From Anaerocolumna sp047777345 (GTDB lineage Bacteria > Bacillota > Clostridia > Lachnospirales > Lachnospiraceae): 64,000 nucleotides of DNA. How positions within the stretch are numbered: position 1 is the stretch's first letter; every line of letters begins with the position of its first letter. Positions 41,713-49,724 of the stretch are shown here, one piece after another. The stretch is from positions 59,527 through 123,526 of the forward strand of contig JBKEEJ010000009.1 of the NCBI GenBank assembly GCA_047777345.1, written 5' to 3'. A program made the translations under genes and the position numbers. The notes under the pieces are model-generated. The model was not told where the DNA came from. It saw only the letters and a list, made by a program, of their open reading frames with translations, and ran no database searches.

Positions 41713-42081
41713 TTATTCCTTTAAAGTATAGTAGGGAACAATAATATACTGACCTTCATGTATGGTATCGGAGATTAAACCGTTACTTTCCTTGATTTCT
41801 TTTATATAACTATTCATATCTTTATATTCATCCGTCATATACTTTCTGGCTATGTCCCAAAGGGACTGACCCTTTTCAATTTTAACACTGGTTACAGTTT
41901 TTATGCGGTCTGTGGATTTTTCCGCCGTAACGGAAGTGCATATAAGAAAAAAGGACAGGATTACGCTGCACAAAAGGAGCAGGAAGGCTAAAATCATCGT
42001 TTTATTGCGAATAAAGAAAAATTTTGTTTTTCCTTTCTTTAATAATCTTTTTCGGGAACCTGAACCACTCTTCTGACTCAT
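41713..42081 (-). CDS. LysM membrane protein, YneA-like SOS division inhibitor candidate
   Basis: This 122-residue protein has a basic N-terminal tail, one transmembrane helix (about 30-50, MILAFLLLLCSVILSFFLIC) and a C-terminal LysM domain (about 65-120: VKIEKGQSLWDIARKYM, ending GQYIIVPYY). The same architecture and the position divergent from lexA match YneA of Bacillus, the SOS-induced inhibitor of cell division. I set the start at ATG 42081, with GGAGGG seven bases upstream; the frame is open further upstream but that part overlaps LexA boxes. The intergenic boxes should place it under LexA control. The function is inferred from synteny and architecture. Confidence 0.78.
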   Translation of the reverse strand: MSQKSGSGSRKRLLKKGKTKFFFIRNKTMILAFLLLLCSVILSFFLICTSVTAEKSTDRIKTVTSVKIEKGQSLWDIARKYMTDEYKDMNSYIKEIKESNGLISDTIHEGQYIIVPYYTLKE

Positions 42082-42108
42082 AAGAATACCCTCCTTCATA
42101 TAAACAAT

Positions 42109-42217
42109 CGAACATATGATACGAACATTTGTTTTACTATTTGTATTATATAGTCCAAACATATGTTTGTCAATACCAAAAACGGAAAAAAATATGAAAA
42201 ATACGAACATAAGTTTT
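42109..42217. promoter_or_regulatory. Cluster of LexA (SOS) boxes between yneA-like gene and lexA
   Basis: Three good matches to the Firmicutes box (CGAAC, four bases, GTTCG) occur: CGAACATTTGTTTT at 42122-42135, the near-perfect palindrome CAAACATATGTTTG at 42156-42169, and CGAACATAAGTTTT at 42204-42217. A half box, CGAACATATGAT, lies at 42109-42120. They lie between the divergent starts at 42081 and 42321, so LexA probably represses both its own gene and the division inhibitor. Confidence 0.9.
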
Positions 42218-42320
42218 GCATTCTGTCTGCTTCTGTGTTATAATAAATTCAAATACAAACCCAAATAAATACGAAAACGACCATATCCCGATTTCATTTA
42301 TATATTACAGGAGGTAAATT

Positions 42321-42938
42321 ATGAGTTATGGTAAAATAAGTCCTAAACAAAGAGAAATTCTTGAGTATTTAAAATCTCAGATTATAAATAAAGGGTATCC
42401 GCCTGCCGTTCGTGAAATATGCGAAGCAGTAAAGTTAAAATCCACTTCTTCCGTCCATTCCCATCTGGAAACTCTGGAGAAGAACGGATATATACGCAGG
42501 GACCCGTCAAAACCCCGTGCCATTGAAATTATTGATGATAATTTTAACTTATCAAGAAGAGAAGTGGTAAATGTTCCTATCGTAGGTACCATTACTGCCG
42601 GACAGCCAATACTGGCGGTAGAAAATTTGGAAGGGTATTTTCCTATTCCGACGGAATATATGCCCAATGAAGAGACTTTCATGCTGAAAGTAAAAGGAGA
42701 AAGTATGATTAACGCCGGTATTTTTGACGGCGATAAGATTATTGTGCAAAGACAATCCACTGCTTCTAACGGTGATATTGTGGTGGCATTAATAGATGAT
42801 TCCGTTACCGTAAAGACTTTTTATAAGGAAGATGGCTATTACCGTTTACAGCCGGAAAACGATGCGATGGATCCTATTATTGTTAACGAAGTTACCATAT
42901 TAGGCAAGGTAATTGGTCTGTTCCGGCTTTTTCAGTAA
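42321..42938 (+). CDS. lexA: SOS repressor LexA
   Basis: This 205-residue repressor-protease is the usual length. A winged helix-turn-helix (1-70: KQREILEYLKSQI, then AVREICEAVKLKSTSSVHSHLETL) is followed by the S24 domain (about 85-205). The self-cleavage site is Ala93-Gly94 in TITAGQPI. The catalytic dyad is S128 in KGESMI and K165 in VTVKTFY. Under DNA damage RecA filaments stimulate cleavage and derepress SOS genes. An AGGAGG site lies upstream, and the promoter region carries LexA boxes shared with the divergent yneA-like gene. A terminator follows. Confidence 0.97.
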   Translation: MSYGKISPKQREILEYLKSQIINKGYPPAVREICEAVKLKSTSSVHSHLETLEKNGYIRRDPSKPRAIEIIDDNFNLSRREVVNVPIVGTITAGQPILAVENLEGYFPIPTEYMPNEETFMLKVKGESMINAGIFDGDKIIVQRQSTASNGDIVVALIDDSVTVKTFYKEDGYYRLQPENDAMDPIIVNEVTILGKVIGLFRLFQ

Positions 42939-42951
42939 TCCGGTATTACAT

Positions 42952-42980
42952 AGGGTTAAAAGAGTTTACCCTGTTTTTTG
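42952..42980 (+). terminator. Terminator after lexA
   Basis: AGGGTTAAA (42952-42960) pairs with TTTACCCT (42965-42972) around AGAG, with a one-base bulge, followed by GTTTTTT. It lies 13 bases after the lexA stop. Confidence 0.7.
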
Positions 42981-43029
42981 TAAATTACCATGAATTAAAA
43001 AAGCCCATTTCCGGATGGTAGCCATTACT

Positions 43030-43080
43030 TGGTTAAACAAATATTTAAAACAAATCGTTTGCAAATATTTCGTTTAACCA
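43030..43080. repeat. Long inverted repeat between lexA and rsfS
   Basis: TGGTTAAACAAATATTT at 43030-43046 is complementary to 43063-43080 with one bulge (18-base arms, 16-base loop). No T-run follows on either strand, so it is not a standard terminator. It lies in the gap between convergent genes. The function is unknown. Confidence 0.6.
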
Positions 43081-43186
43081 GTATCTGGTTTAAATTAACA
43101 CAATCGGAAGGGCTTTGATTTTATTAATTTATATATTATTTTATCTGATTTGTTATAGTTTTTCTTTATCAGCAAAAAAGCTTTAA

Positions 43187-43546
43187 CTATGCTTCAAGCT
43201 GTTCTTTACTGATAACTTTACCGTCTCTCCAGATTCTTTCCAGATCATAAAACAGGCGGTCTTCTCTTGAAAATATATGAACCACTACGTCACCATAGTC
43301 TAACAGTATCCAGCTTGCGGATCGTATTCCCTCAATTCTTTTGGGCTCATATCCGTGTTTTGCCAATACTTGCTGAACATTGTCAACCAGTGCCTGAACA
43401 TGAGAAGAGTTCGTGCCGTTTGCTATGACAAAATAATCGGCTATAATCGTAATATCTCCAATTCCTATTACTTTAATATCTTCCGCTTTCTTTTCATCCA
43501 AAGCCTGATAAGTAATTCTGGCTATTTCTGTACTCCTGTTGTTCAT
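43187..43546 (-). CDS. rsfS: Ribosome silencing factor RsfS
   Basis: This 119-residue protein belongs to the RsfS (Iojap) family, which binds L14 of the large subunit and blocks subunit joining when nutrients are short. Family features are AEDIKVIGIGDITIIADYFVIANGTN (about 16-41), the block EGIRSASWILLDYGDVVVHIF (about 77-97) and the terminal FYDLERIW. The gene is the last of the minus-strand block rplU...rsfS, in the order nadD-yqeK-rsfS conserved across Firmicutes. The ATG has AAAGGAG upstream. Confidence 0.95.
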   Translation of the reverse strand: MNNRSTEIARITYQALDEKKAEDIKVIGIGDITIIADYFVIANGTNSSHVQALVDNVQQVLAKHGYEPKRIEGIRSASWILLDYGDVVVHIFSREDRLFYDLERIWRDGKVISKEQLEA

Positions 43547-43600
43547 TATTAACTCCTTTCAGATTCTGTCAGACTTTACTCTGACAATAAGGCAAAATAA

Positions 43601-44176
43601 TCATATTTTATTATAATATTCATATGCAGCATAAGTTGAATGATCTATCTCCTGGCCTTTCTTTTCCAAATAGTCAATGGTATTCTTAAGAATTGCAATT
43701 ATGGCACGGTTCAAATCAGCAAAAGCCATTACTCTTATTTCGTTAAGATTTGGAATACGTTCCTGCGAACGGCTGGGCTCAATATAATCAGCTACAAATA
43801 CGATTTTTTCAAGGAGGCTCATATCTGGTTTTCCTGTGGTATGCCAAATAATTGCAGACAATATATCATTGTCATCTACGCCAAATTTATGCTTTGCGTA
43901 ATAGGCACCCAGTTTGCCATGCAAAAGATAACCGTTGCGGCATTCCACATCCGTAACAGGTATGTTTAACTTTTTGCATTCCTTTACCAGTTCTTCATCC
44001 TTTAAATCTTTTGCACAGTCATGAAGCAAACCTGCAATATTCGCCCTGTCTATATCAGCTTCGTATCTTGCTGCCAAAGCAACACTCATTCCCTGGACAC
44101 CCAGACTATGATGAAATCTTCTTTCTGATATAAGTCGGGACAAAGTTTTTTCCATTGCAAATATATCATATTTCAT
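43601..44176 (-). CDS. yqeK: YqeK HD-domain phosphohydrolase
   Basis: This 191-residue HD-superfamily protein is of the YqeK type (Ap4A symmetrical hydrolase in Gram-positives). Metal ligands are visible as H in RRFHHSLGVQ (about 20), HD in GLLHDCAKDL (about 50) and H in LLHGKLGAYYA (about 78), with IIWHTTGKPDM (about 105). It lies between nadD (28 bases upstream) and rsfS, as in most Firmicutes. I chose ATG 44176; a GTG nine bases further upstream is in frame and also possible. Confidence 0.92.
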   Translation of the reverse strand: MKYDIFAMEKTLSRLISERRFHHSLGVQGMSVALAARYEADIDRANIAGLLHDCAKDLKDEELVKECKKLNIPVTDVECRNGYLLHGKLGAYYAKHKFGVDDNDILSAIIWHTTGKPDMSLLEKIVFVADYIEPSRSQERIPNLNEIRVMAFADLNRAIIAILKNTIDYLEKKGQEIDHSTYAAYEYYNKI

Positions 44177-44203
44177 ATTGTTCACCAGAATTTCTTTTTA
44201 TAG

Positions 44204-44842
44204 TTAACGAAGTACTTTTTCCAGGTTATTTTCTTTCGTTTCTTTATACAGGCTGTGACTGGAAATATAGTCAAATATCGGATCAGGAACATAATACCTT
44301 ATTGATTTGCCTTCTTTTATATATTGGCGGATCATTTTGGATGAAATATCCATATTGGGAGTATGAAGCAAATGTATCCTGGCGTTAAAATGATCCTTCA
44401 AATGCTTTATTTGCGCTTTTATCGCTTCATAGGACGCGTGATCTCTTATGGCAGCCACTATTATGGATAATTGAAATATCTGTTCTATATTATACCATTC
44501 TTCAATATGGAACAGAGAATCTGCTCCCATAATAAAGTAAAATTCGTCCTGAGGATAGTCATTCGTCAATTCTTTCAGAGTATCCGCCGTATACGTAATA
44601 CCCTCCCGTTCCAGTTCCAGGCACGAAAGGATAAAATGAGGATTGTTCTGAATTGCCAACTTAATCATTTCAACCCTATGTTCGTCACCGATAATGTTTT
44701 CATTCAGTTTATGAGGTGGCTTTTTACAGGGCATAAAGTAAACTTTATCCAGTCCCAACTCTTCATATGCGCTTTCCGCCAATATTAAATGAGCGCAATG
44801 AATCGGGTTAAAGGTACCACCCATAATTCCAATTTTACTCAT
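44204..44842 (-). CDS. nadD: Nicotinate-nucleotide adenylyltransferase NadD
   Basis: This 212-residue nucleotidyltransferase transfers AMP from ATP to nicotinate mononucleotide in NAD synthesis. It has the substrate-binding GGTFNPIHCAHL (residues 8-19, the H-x-x-H form), FMPCKKPPHK (about 36-45), FIMGADSLFHIEEW (about 102-115) and the ISSKMIRQYI motif (about 168-177) of the ISxxxIR type. The length matches the family. It follows yhbY by 31 bases and precedes yqeK, the conserved order. Confidence 0.95.
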   Translation of the reverse strand: MSKIGIMGGTFNPIHCAHLILAESAYEELGLDKVYFMPCKKPPHKLNENIIGDEHRVEMIKLAIQNNPHFILSCLELEREGITYTADTLKELTNDYPQDEFYFIMGADSLFHIEEWYNIEQIFQLSIIVAAIRDHASYEAIKAQIKHLKDHFNARIHLLHTPNMDISSKMIRQYIKEGKSIRYYVPDPIFDYISSHSLYKETKENNLEKVLR

Positions 44843-44873
44843 TACAGCCTATCCTTTCGTATATCTTATACAC

Positions 44874-45179
44874 CTAGCGGCCTTTTTTATCAGCCGGTAG
44901 TTCTATTTTTTTCTTTTTCTTTGATTCCCGGTATAAAACTATTTTTTTACCGATTACCTGAACTATTTCGGAATGGGTCCTTTCTGCAATGATTTGCGCA
45001 ATTTCATTCGGGTCGTCCAGGCAATTTTTCAGCACATTTATTTTTATTAATTCTCTTGCTTCCAGGGCTTCGTCAAGCCCTTTTGTTATTTCCGGGGTAA
45101 GGCTGGATTTACCAACCTGATATATAGGATCTATGTTCATAGCTAGTCCTTTTAAATAAGCCCTTTGCTTACTTGTCAT
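44874..45179 (-). CDS. yhbY: YhbY/CRS1-YhbY (CRM) RNA-binding protein
   Basis: This 101-residue CRM-domain protein includes KQRAYLKGLAMNIDPIYQVGKSSLTPEITKGLDEALEARELIK and the family motif near the C-terminus (IAQIIAERTHSEIVQVIGKKIVLYR). YhbY associates with the pre-50S ribosome. The frame is open to 45230, but the ATG at 45179 follows AAGGAG at a good distance and gives the family start MTSKQRAYLKG. It is encoded 34 bases after obgE. Confidence 0.93.
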   Translation of the reverse strand: MTSKQRAYLKGLAMNIDPIYQVGKSSLTPEITKGLDEALEARELIKINVLKNCLDDPNEIAQIIAERTHSEIVQVIGKKIVLYRESKKKKKIELPADKKGR

Positions 45180-45213
45180 TTCAATCTCCTTACTATTTTT
45201 ATTTTCATGAGCG

Positions 45214-46503
45214 TTATTTATAATAGTCAAACTGCAGTCCGTACATTTTTACGGTATCGCCTTCCTGAATATTTAAAGCCTCCAGTTCATCAAGTATACC
45301 GTTTTCTTTTAAGAAACGCTGGAAAAATTCAAATCCTTTTTCCGAATCCAGATTGGTATATCCTAACATTCTTTCAATTCTGGGGCCTTCCACCACAAAG
45401 ACATGTTCCTCTTCCTGATAAACTGTGTAAGGCTCATCAGAATAGGTTTCCATCTCATCAGGAAAGAATTCGCGCTCAAATACAACGGGAGTTGTATCAA
45501 GGCTGTCCAATAAGTCCCTGACATAATACAGGAGCTCTTTTACTCCTTTGCCGCTTACCGCCGAAATCGGAAATACCTTAATCCCTTTTGGCTCAAATTC
45601 ATTCTTTAACCTGCTTACAGCCTTATCTGCTTCTTCGCCGTATAAAACATCCAGTTTGTTGGCTGCTATTACCTGTGGCCTTTTTAATAAATCTTCATTA
45701 TAGGCCTTTAATTCGGAATTAATGGTATGAATATCTTCTATAGGGTCTCTGCCTTCCGTAGACGCAGCATCTACCACATGAATAATAACCTTGGTCCGTT
45801 CGATATGCCTTAAAAATTCATGTCCTAAACCAATACCTTCCGATGCGCCTTCTATTAATCCTGGAATATCTGCCATGACAAAACCTTTTGCACCGTCCAA
45901 ATCCACCACACCTAAATTAGGATTTAAGGTAGTAAAGTGGTAATTGGCAATTTTGGGTTTTGCATTGGATACTCTGGATAAAAGGGTGGACTTTCCTACA
46001 TTAGGAAAACCTACCAGCCCCACGTCGGCAATTACTTTTAATTCCAGTATAACATATAATTCTTTACCGGGTTTGCCTGGTTGGGCATATTTTGGTACCT
46101 GCATTGTCGGGGTGGCATAATGCTGGTTACCTTTGCCGCCTCGTCCGCCTTTTAGAATAACTTCTCTCCGGTTATTATGGGACATATCGGCTATTACCTT
46201 ACCGGTATTGGCATCCTTTATAACGGTACCTTCCGGTACTTTTATAATCAAATCCTTGCCGTCCTTGCCATGGCGGTTTTTCTTTCCGCCGTCTTCACCA
46301 TCTTCGGCGCAAAATTTTTTGTTGTAGCGAAAATCGGAAAGGGTATTGAGTCCGTCATCTACTTCGAAAATCAAATCTCCGCCTTTACCGCCGTCGCCGC
46401 CGTCAGGGCCGCCTGCCGGAACATAAAGTTCCCTTCGGAAACTGACATGTCCGTCTCCACCCTTGCCAGAGCGAATATATATTTTGGCACTGTCTGCAAA
46501 CAT
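45214..46503 (-). CDS. obgE: GTPase ObgE/Obg
   Basis: This 429-residue essential GTPase takes part in 50S assembly and stress signalling. The glycine-rich Obg fold (1-158) is evident from GPDGGDGGKGGD and RGGKGNQHYATPT. The GTP-binding domain (about 159-335) has GFPNVGKSTLLS (P-loop, 165-176), DIPGLIEGASEGIGLGHEFLRH (switch II) and NKLD (G4). The C-terminal OCT domain spans about 350-429. It lies in the order rpmA-obgE-yhbY, separated from rpmA by a terminator-like stem (46605-46652). The start is ATG 46503 with AGAGGTG. Confidence 0.97.
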   Translation of the reverse strand: MFADSAKIYIRSGKGGDGHVSFRRELYVPAGGPDGGDGGKGGDLIFEVDDGLNTLSDFRYNKKFCAEDGEDGGKKNRHGKDGKDLIIKVPEGTVIKDANTGKVIADMSHNNRREVILKGGRGGKGNQHYATPTMQVPKYAQPGKPGKELYVILELKVIADVGLVGFPNVGKSTLLSRVSNAKPKIANYHFTTLNPNLGVVDLDGAKGFVMADIPGLIEGASEGIGLGHEFLRHIERTKVIIHVVDAASTEGRDPIEDIHTINSELKAYNEDLLKRPQVIAANKLDVLYGEEADKAVSRLKNEFEPKGIKVFPISAVSGKGVKELLYYVRDLLDSLDTTPVVFEREFFPDEMETYSDEPYTVYQEEEHVFVVEGPRIERMLGYTNLDSEKGFEFFQRFLKENGILDELEALNIQEGDTVKMYGLQFDYYK

Positions 46504-46604
46504 TCCATCACCTCTTTTTCAATGTTAATATTATAATCATAATTAGCATAAATTACAAGAATAAAACCGTATCCTGGATTTTAAGGGTTGCTAAATTTAA
46601 TATA

Positions 46605-46652
46605 ACAATAAAAGAAACCCCATATTCATGAATTAATCAAGAATTTGGGGTT
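46605..46652 (-). terminator. Terminator-like stem between rpmA and obgE
   Basis: On the minus strand AACCCCAAATTC (46652-46641) pairs with GAATATGGGGTT (46627-46616, one mismatch) and is followed by TCTTTTATTG. It probably attenuates ribosomal-protein mRNA before obgE. Confidence 0.65.
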
Positions 46653-46667
46653 CAAAATTATCTCATA

Positions 46668-46955
46668 TTATTTAGATTCTACAGGATATACAGAAACTTG
46701 TTTCTTGTCTCTTCCTTTTCTTTCGAATCTAACAACACCATTTACTAATGCGAACAATGTGTCATCTCCGCCGCGTCCAACGTTGTTGCCCGGATGAATT
46801 TTCGTTCCGCGCTGTCTGTAAAGGATATTACCTGCTAAAACAAATTGTCCGTCAGCTCTTTTTGCACCCAATCTTTTGGATTCGGAATCCCTACCGTTCT
46901 TAGTAGATCCAACACCCTTTTTATGAGCGAAAAATTGAAGGTTCATCTTTAACAT
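46668..46955 (-). CDS. rpmA: Ribosomal protein bL27 with cleavable N-terminal leader
   Basis: This 95-residue bL27 has the body GVGSTKNGRDSESKRLG, QRGTKIHPG and the conserved tail. The N-terminus, MLKMNLQFF followed by AHKKG, is the Firmicutes type, in which the protease Prp removes the leader after the paired phenylalanines to expose the mature end near the peptidyl-transferase centre. Prp is encoded directly upstream. The ATG at 46955 has AGGAGG. Confidence 0.97.
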   Translation of the reverse strand: MLKMNLQFFAHKKGVGSTKNGRDSESKRLGAKRADGQFVLAGNILYRQRGTKIHPGNNVGRGGDDTLFALVNGVVRFERKGRDKKQVSVYPVESK

Positions 46956-47006
46956 AACCTACACCTCCTTGAATTAATGGCTACAAAACCGATGGTACCG
47001 GCCCTG

Positions 47007-47324
47007 TTAAATTAATTTGATATATTTCGTACCATACTCCTTTTCGATACCCTGCAAACCAAGGTGTAAGGAGTTAAGCAGCAAACTGGATTCACTGCTA
47101 AGTTCTGACTCAATCCTGAAATCTATTTCACCTTTTTTTTCATCTTCCCTGTATTGACAGGTATCCGATGTAAAATGCTCTATAGAATTCACCGTATTGA
47201 TTATCAGCGCAGATACCGCCGCACATACAATATCCTGTCCGCTGTTTGCAAACCCTGCATGTCCTTTGGCATGAAAGCCGATAATTTTATCTTCTGCATT
47301 CTTATAAAAGGATATTTTAATCAT
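47007..47324 (-). CDS. prp: Ribosomal-processing cysteine protease Prp
   Basis: This 105-residue protein is the family that cleaves the bL27 leader (YsxB/Prp). The catalytic histidine lies in GHAGFANSGQDIVCAAVSAL (H about 22) and the catalytic cysteine is in the same segment (C about 34). The fold continues with SELSSESSLLLNSLHLGLQGIE. It sits between rplU and rpmA, the universal Firmicutes order, and its substrate here keeps the recognisable cleavage site. Confidence 0.95.
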   Translation of the reverse strand: MIKISFYKNAEDKIIGFHAKGHAGFANSGQDIVCAAVSALIINTVNSIEHFTSDTCQYREDEKKGEIDFRIESELSSESSLLLNSLHLGLQGIEKEYGTKYIKLI

Positions 47325-47348
47325 ATCACTTACCTGTGCGGTATTCCA

Positions 47349-47657
47349 TTATGCATTGATCTTTTCGATTTTTACCTTGGTATATGGTTGTCTATGACCA
47401 TTTTTCTTGTGGTATCCGGTCTTTTTCTTGTATTTGTATACAATGATCTTTTTGCTCTTACCTTCTTCTACTACAGTTGCTGTAACAGATGCGTTGGCTA
47501 CAGTAGGATTTCCTACTACCAATTTGCCATTGTTAACTGCAAGAACCTGATCAAATGATACAGTTTTTCCAGCTTCTACACCAAGCTTTTCCACTTTAAT
47601 GATATCGCCTTCGGATACTTTGTACTGTTTACCACCTGTTGCTATAATTGCGTACAT
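47349..47657 (-). CDS. rplU: Ribosomal protein bL21
   Basis: This 102-residue bL21 begins MYAIIATGGKQYKVSEGD and ends YTKVKIEKINA, with the conserved KKKTGYHKKNGHRQ basic block (about 77-90) that contacts 23S rRNA. It is the first gene of the rplU-prp-rpmA transcript, with AGGAGGTG upstream. The leader carries a probable L21 autoregulatory RNA. Confidence 0.97.
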   Translation of the reverse strand: MYAIIATGGKQYKVSEGDIIKVEKLGVEAGKTVSFDQVLAVNNGKLVVGNPTVANASVTATVVEEGKSKKIIVYKYKKKTGYHKKNGHRQPYTKVKIEKINA

Positions 47658-47664
47658 ATAGCAC

Positions 47665-47762
47665 CTCCTATTATCATTACTCGCCAGCTGTGGTATCTGT
47701 TAAAAGCAAACTTAACTAAAGTTTAACAGAGTTTCAAACCTCGCTGTGCGGCACACTAGCTT
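47665..47762 (-). ncRNA. Probable ribosomal protein L21 leader
   Basis: The roughly 100-base leader between the rplU promoter and its ribosome-binding site is unusually rich in complementary segments. On the minus strand GCACAGCGAGG and CACAGCTGGCGAG lie near the two ends, and CTGTTAAAC/CTTTTAACAG pair in the middle. Its position matches the Firmicutes L21 leader, an RNA through which L21 is thought to control its own operon. The identification rests on position and structure. Confidence 0.6.
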
Positions 47763-47791
47763 ATCTTATCATATTGTACATAATTTGTCAA
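47763..47791 (-). promoter_or_regulatory. Sigma-A promoter of the rplU-prp-rpmA operon
   Basis: TTGACA (47791-47786, minus strand) and TAAGAT (47768-47763) are separated by exactly 17 bases, a near-consensus pair. The predicted start is at the beginning of the L21 leader. Confidence 0.8.
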
Positions 47792-48068
47792 TGAAATTGA
47801 GTAAAATTATTAGTAAAAACGAAATAAAGAAAAAAACTTATCAGTAATAGTAACATGTCCCCGGTTGATATAAAATTTTTACTATATTATAATAACAATT
47901 ATAATAACAAATTGTAATAAAAAAAGAAACTGAAAATAATGATAGAACTTTACGCTTTTTTATATGCTTTTTGTCAGTCCTGACACTCGTTAAGGCAGAC
48001 AAAGCAAAATTAATGAAATCAAATAAGTCCAATTATCTGCGGTAAAACAAAAGGAAAGGAAGTTGATT

Positions 48069-49262
48069 ATGAGCGAACCAACAATTCAGTTATACAATCA
48101 GGACAGTCACAAAAAAACTTTTGAGGCAACTGTCTTAACCTGCGTAAGTCAATCCGATGCTTCCAACAACACTTGTTATATTGTAACATTAGATGCTACT
48201 GCTTTTTTCCCGGAAGGCGGCGGACAACCATCTGACCGTGGTATTCTGGGCGGGGCAAAGGTCCTTGATGTACAGGAGGATGACGGAATTATTTATCATA
48301 CCCTTGATGCTCCCCTGGCTGTGGGTACTGTGGTAAAGGGTGAAATTGACTGGAGCAGACGTTTTGACCTGATGCAGCACCACACTGCCGAACATATTAT
48401 TTCCGGCCTGGTTCACAAATATTACGGATACGATAATGTGGGATTTCATATGGGCAGTGAAGCCATTACCGTTGATTTTAACGGTATGTTAACAGAAGCT
48501 GATATCCGGAAAGTGGAACTTATGGCAAATCAGGCGGTTTATGAAAATATACCGGTAAGCGCAAGTTACCCATCCGAGGAAGAATTAAAAACCTTAGATT
48601 ACAGAAGCAAAAAAGAACTTAGCGGCAGCATCCGCATCGTTACAATTCCGGGATATGATGTATGTGCCTGCTGTGCCCCTCATGTATCCCTTACCGGAGA
48701 AATCGGATGTATTAAAATCACTTCCTGTCAAAAATACAAAGGTGGCGTTCGAATCAGTATGCTTTGCGGAAGCAGAGCCTTACAGGATTACAATAAAAGG
48801 GAAAAAAGCGTATCCGAAATTTCCGTTATGTTGTCTGCAAAGCCGGATGAAGTTCAGGAAGCGGTAAAAAACTTAAAATCGGAAAACCAAAACTTAAAGG
48901 GGCGGATTACATCTCTTCAGAACCAGATTCTGCAGTTAAAAGTTGCCGCCATAGAAAGCGAAGCCAAAAATATATGCATATTTGATAATGAGGTGGAACC
49001 GGATTCTCTGCGTTTTTTTGCTAATCTTTTAACCCAACGCTTAAGCGGTATCTGCGCCGTATTTACTTCCCAGGACCAGGAGAAATTTAAATATATATTA
49101 GCTTCCAGAAACCTGGACGTAAGGCCCTTAGGCAAAGAACTAAATGGCAGCTTTCAAGGAAAAGGCGGCGGTACCAGGGAAATGGTTCAGGGTTTTGTTT
49201 CGGGAAACAAAGATCAGATTGAAAAGTTTGTAAATACCTATTTTAATAATATTAATATTTAA
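48069..49262 (+). CDS. AlaX-type alanyl-tRNA editing protein with DHHA1 domain
   Basis: This 397-residue protein is a free-standing relative of the AlaRS editing domain, which hydrolyses mischarged Ser- or Gly-tRNA-Ala. The N-terminal beta-barrel has FFPEGGGQPSDRG (about 52-64). The zinc/catalytic site is QHHTAEH (about 103-109), with a later cysteine site in VCACCAPHV (about 197-205). A coiled coil (about 255-300) connects to a C-terminal DHHA1 domain (about 310-395) with GKGGGTREMVQGFV. This is the long AlaX-L form. The start is ATG 48069, six bases after GGAAG; the TTG at 48063 is less likely. Confidence 0.9.
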   Translation: MSEPTIQLYNQDSHKKTFEATVLTCVSQSDASNNTCYIVTLDATAFFPEGGGQPSDRGILGGAKVLDVQEDDGIIYHTLDAPLAVGTVVKGEIDWSRRFDLMQHHTAEHIISGLVHKYYGYDNVGFHMGSEAITVDFNGMLTEADIRKVELMANQAVYENIPVSASYPSEEELKTLDYRSKKELSGSIRIVTIPGYDVCACCAPHVSLTGEIGCIKITSCQKYKGGVRISMLCGSRALQDYNKREKSVSEISVMLSAKPDEVQEAVKNLKSENQNLKGRITSLQNQILQLKVAAIESEAKNICIFDNEVEPDSLRFFANLLTQRLSGICAVFTSQDQEKFKYILASRNLDVRPLGKELNGSFQGKGGGTREMVQGFVSGNKDQIEKFVNTYFNNINI

Positions 49263-49369
49263 TACTGTTGCTTGCTGCAAACTACAGGCAAAACAATACT
49301 GGGCAAGTTAAAGTAAAAACGGCGCTGTTTATTTTTAGTCTGCAATCATTTACAGAAACAACTTATGTT

Positions 49370-49498
49370 TCAGAACATGGCCCATAATTTAAAAACATCC
49401 TCACTTGTTCCTGTTGTGTCTTCCTTTGATTTTGATTTGCAGCCCGCAAGGCCTGATAAGGCCATAACTATTGTAAGCAAACTGGATATTTGTTCCAT
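49370..49498 (-). CDS. Tiny lipoprotein-like frame, possibly a remnant
   Basis: A 42-residue frame begins MEQISSLLTIVMALSGLAGCKSKSKED, a convincing lipoprotein signal with lipobox LAGC. It ends soon after (DVFKLWAMF) without any domain. No ribosome-binding site is apparent. It looks like the 5' stub of a decayed lipoprotein gene and not a functional peptide, though small lipoproteins exist. Confidence 0.3.
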   Translation of the reverse strand: MEQISSLLTIVMALSGLAGCKSKSKEDTTGTSEDVFKLWAMF

Positions 49499-49625
49499 AA
49501 AAAGAATTTGGGGAAAATGAAATAAGGATGAAGAATAAGTAGGAAAAGAATAATAATCAGACAAAAAGAAAAAAAGAAAAAACAACAGATAATTCGGATA
49601 ATAATTTCATTAATGTAAAAAATAC

Positions 49626-49688
49626 AAAAAAGGCAGCATGTATCCTGACATTTAAACAATAAGTTATGGAAACTTATGCTGCCTTTTT
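49626..49688. terminator. Bidirectional terminator next to ybaK
   Basis: AAAAAGGCAGCAT (49626-49638) and ATGCTGCCTTTTT (49676-49688) are perfect inverted copies with an A-run on one side and a T-run on the other. It lies 36 bases past the ybaK stop. Confidence 0.8.
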
Positions 49689-49724
49689 CAGTCTTTGAAA
49701 TTCTTCTACTGCTTTTACCTGATA

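Noticed and set aside
47972..47985. TGTCAG/CTGACA inverted repeat upstream of the AlaX gene
   Set aside because: Only six-base arms; too short to claim an operator in a region this AT-rich.
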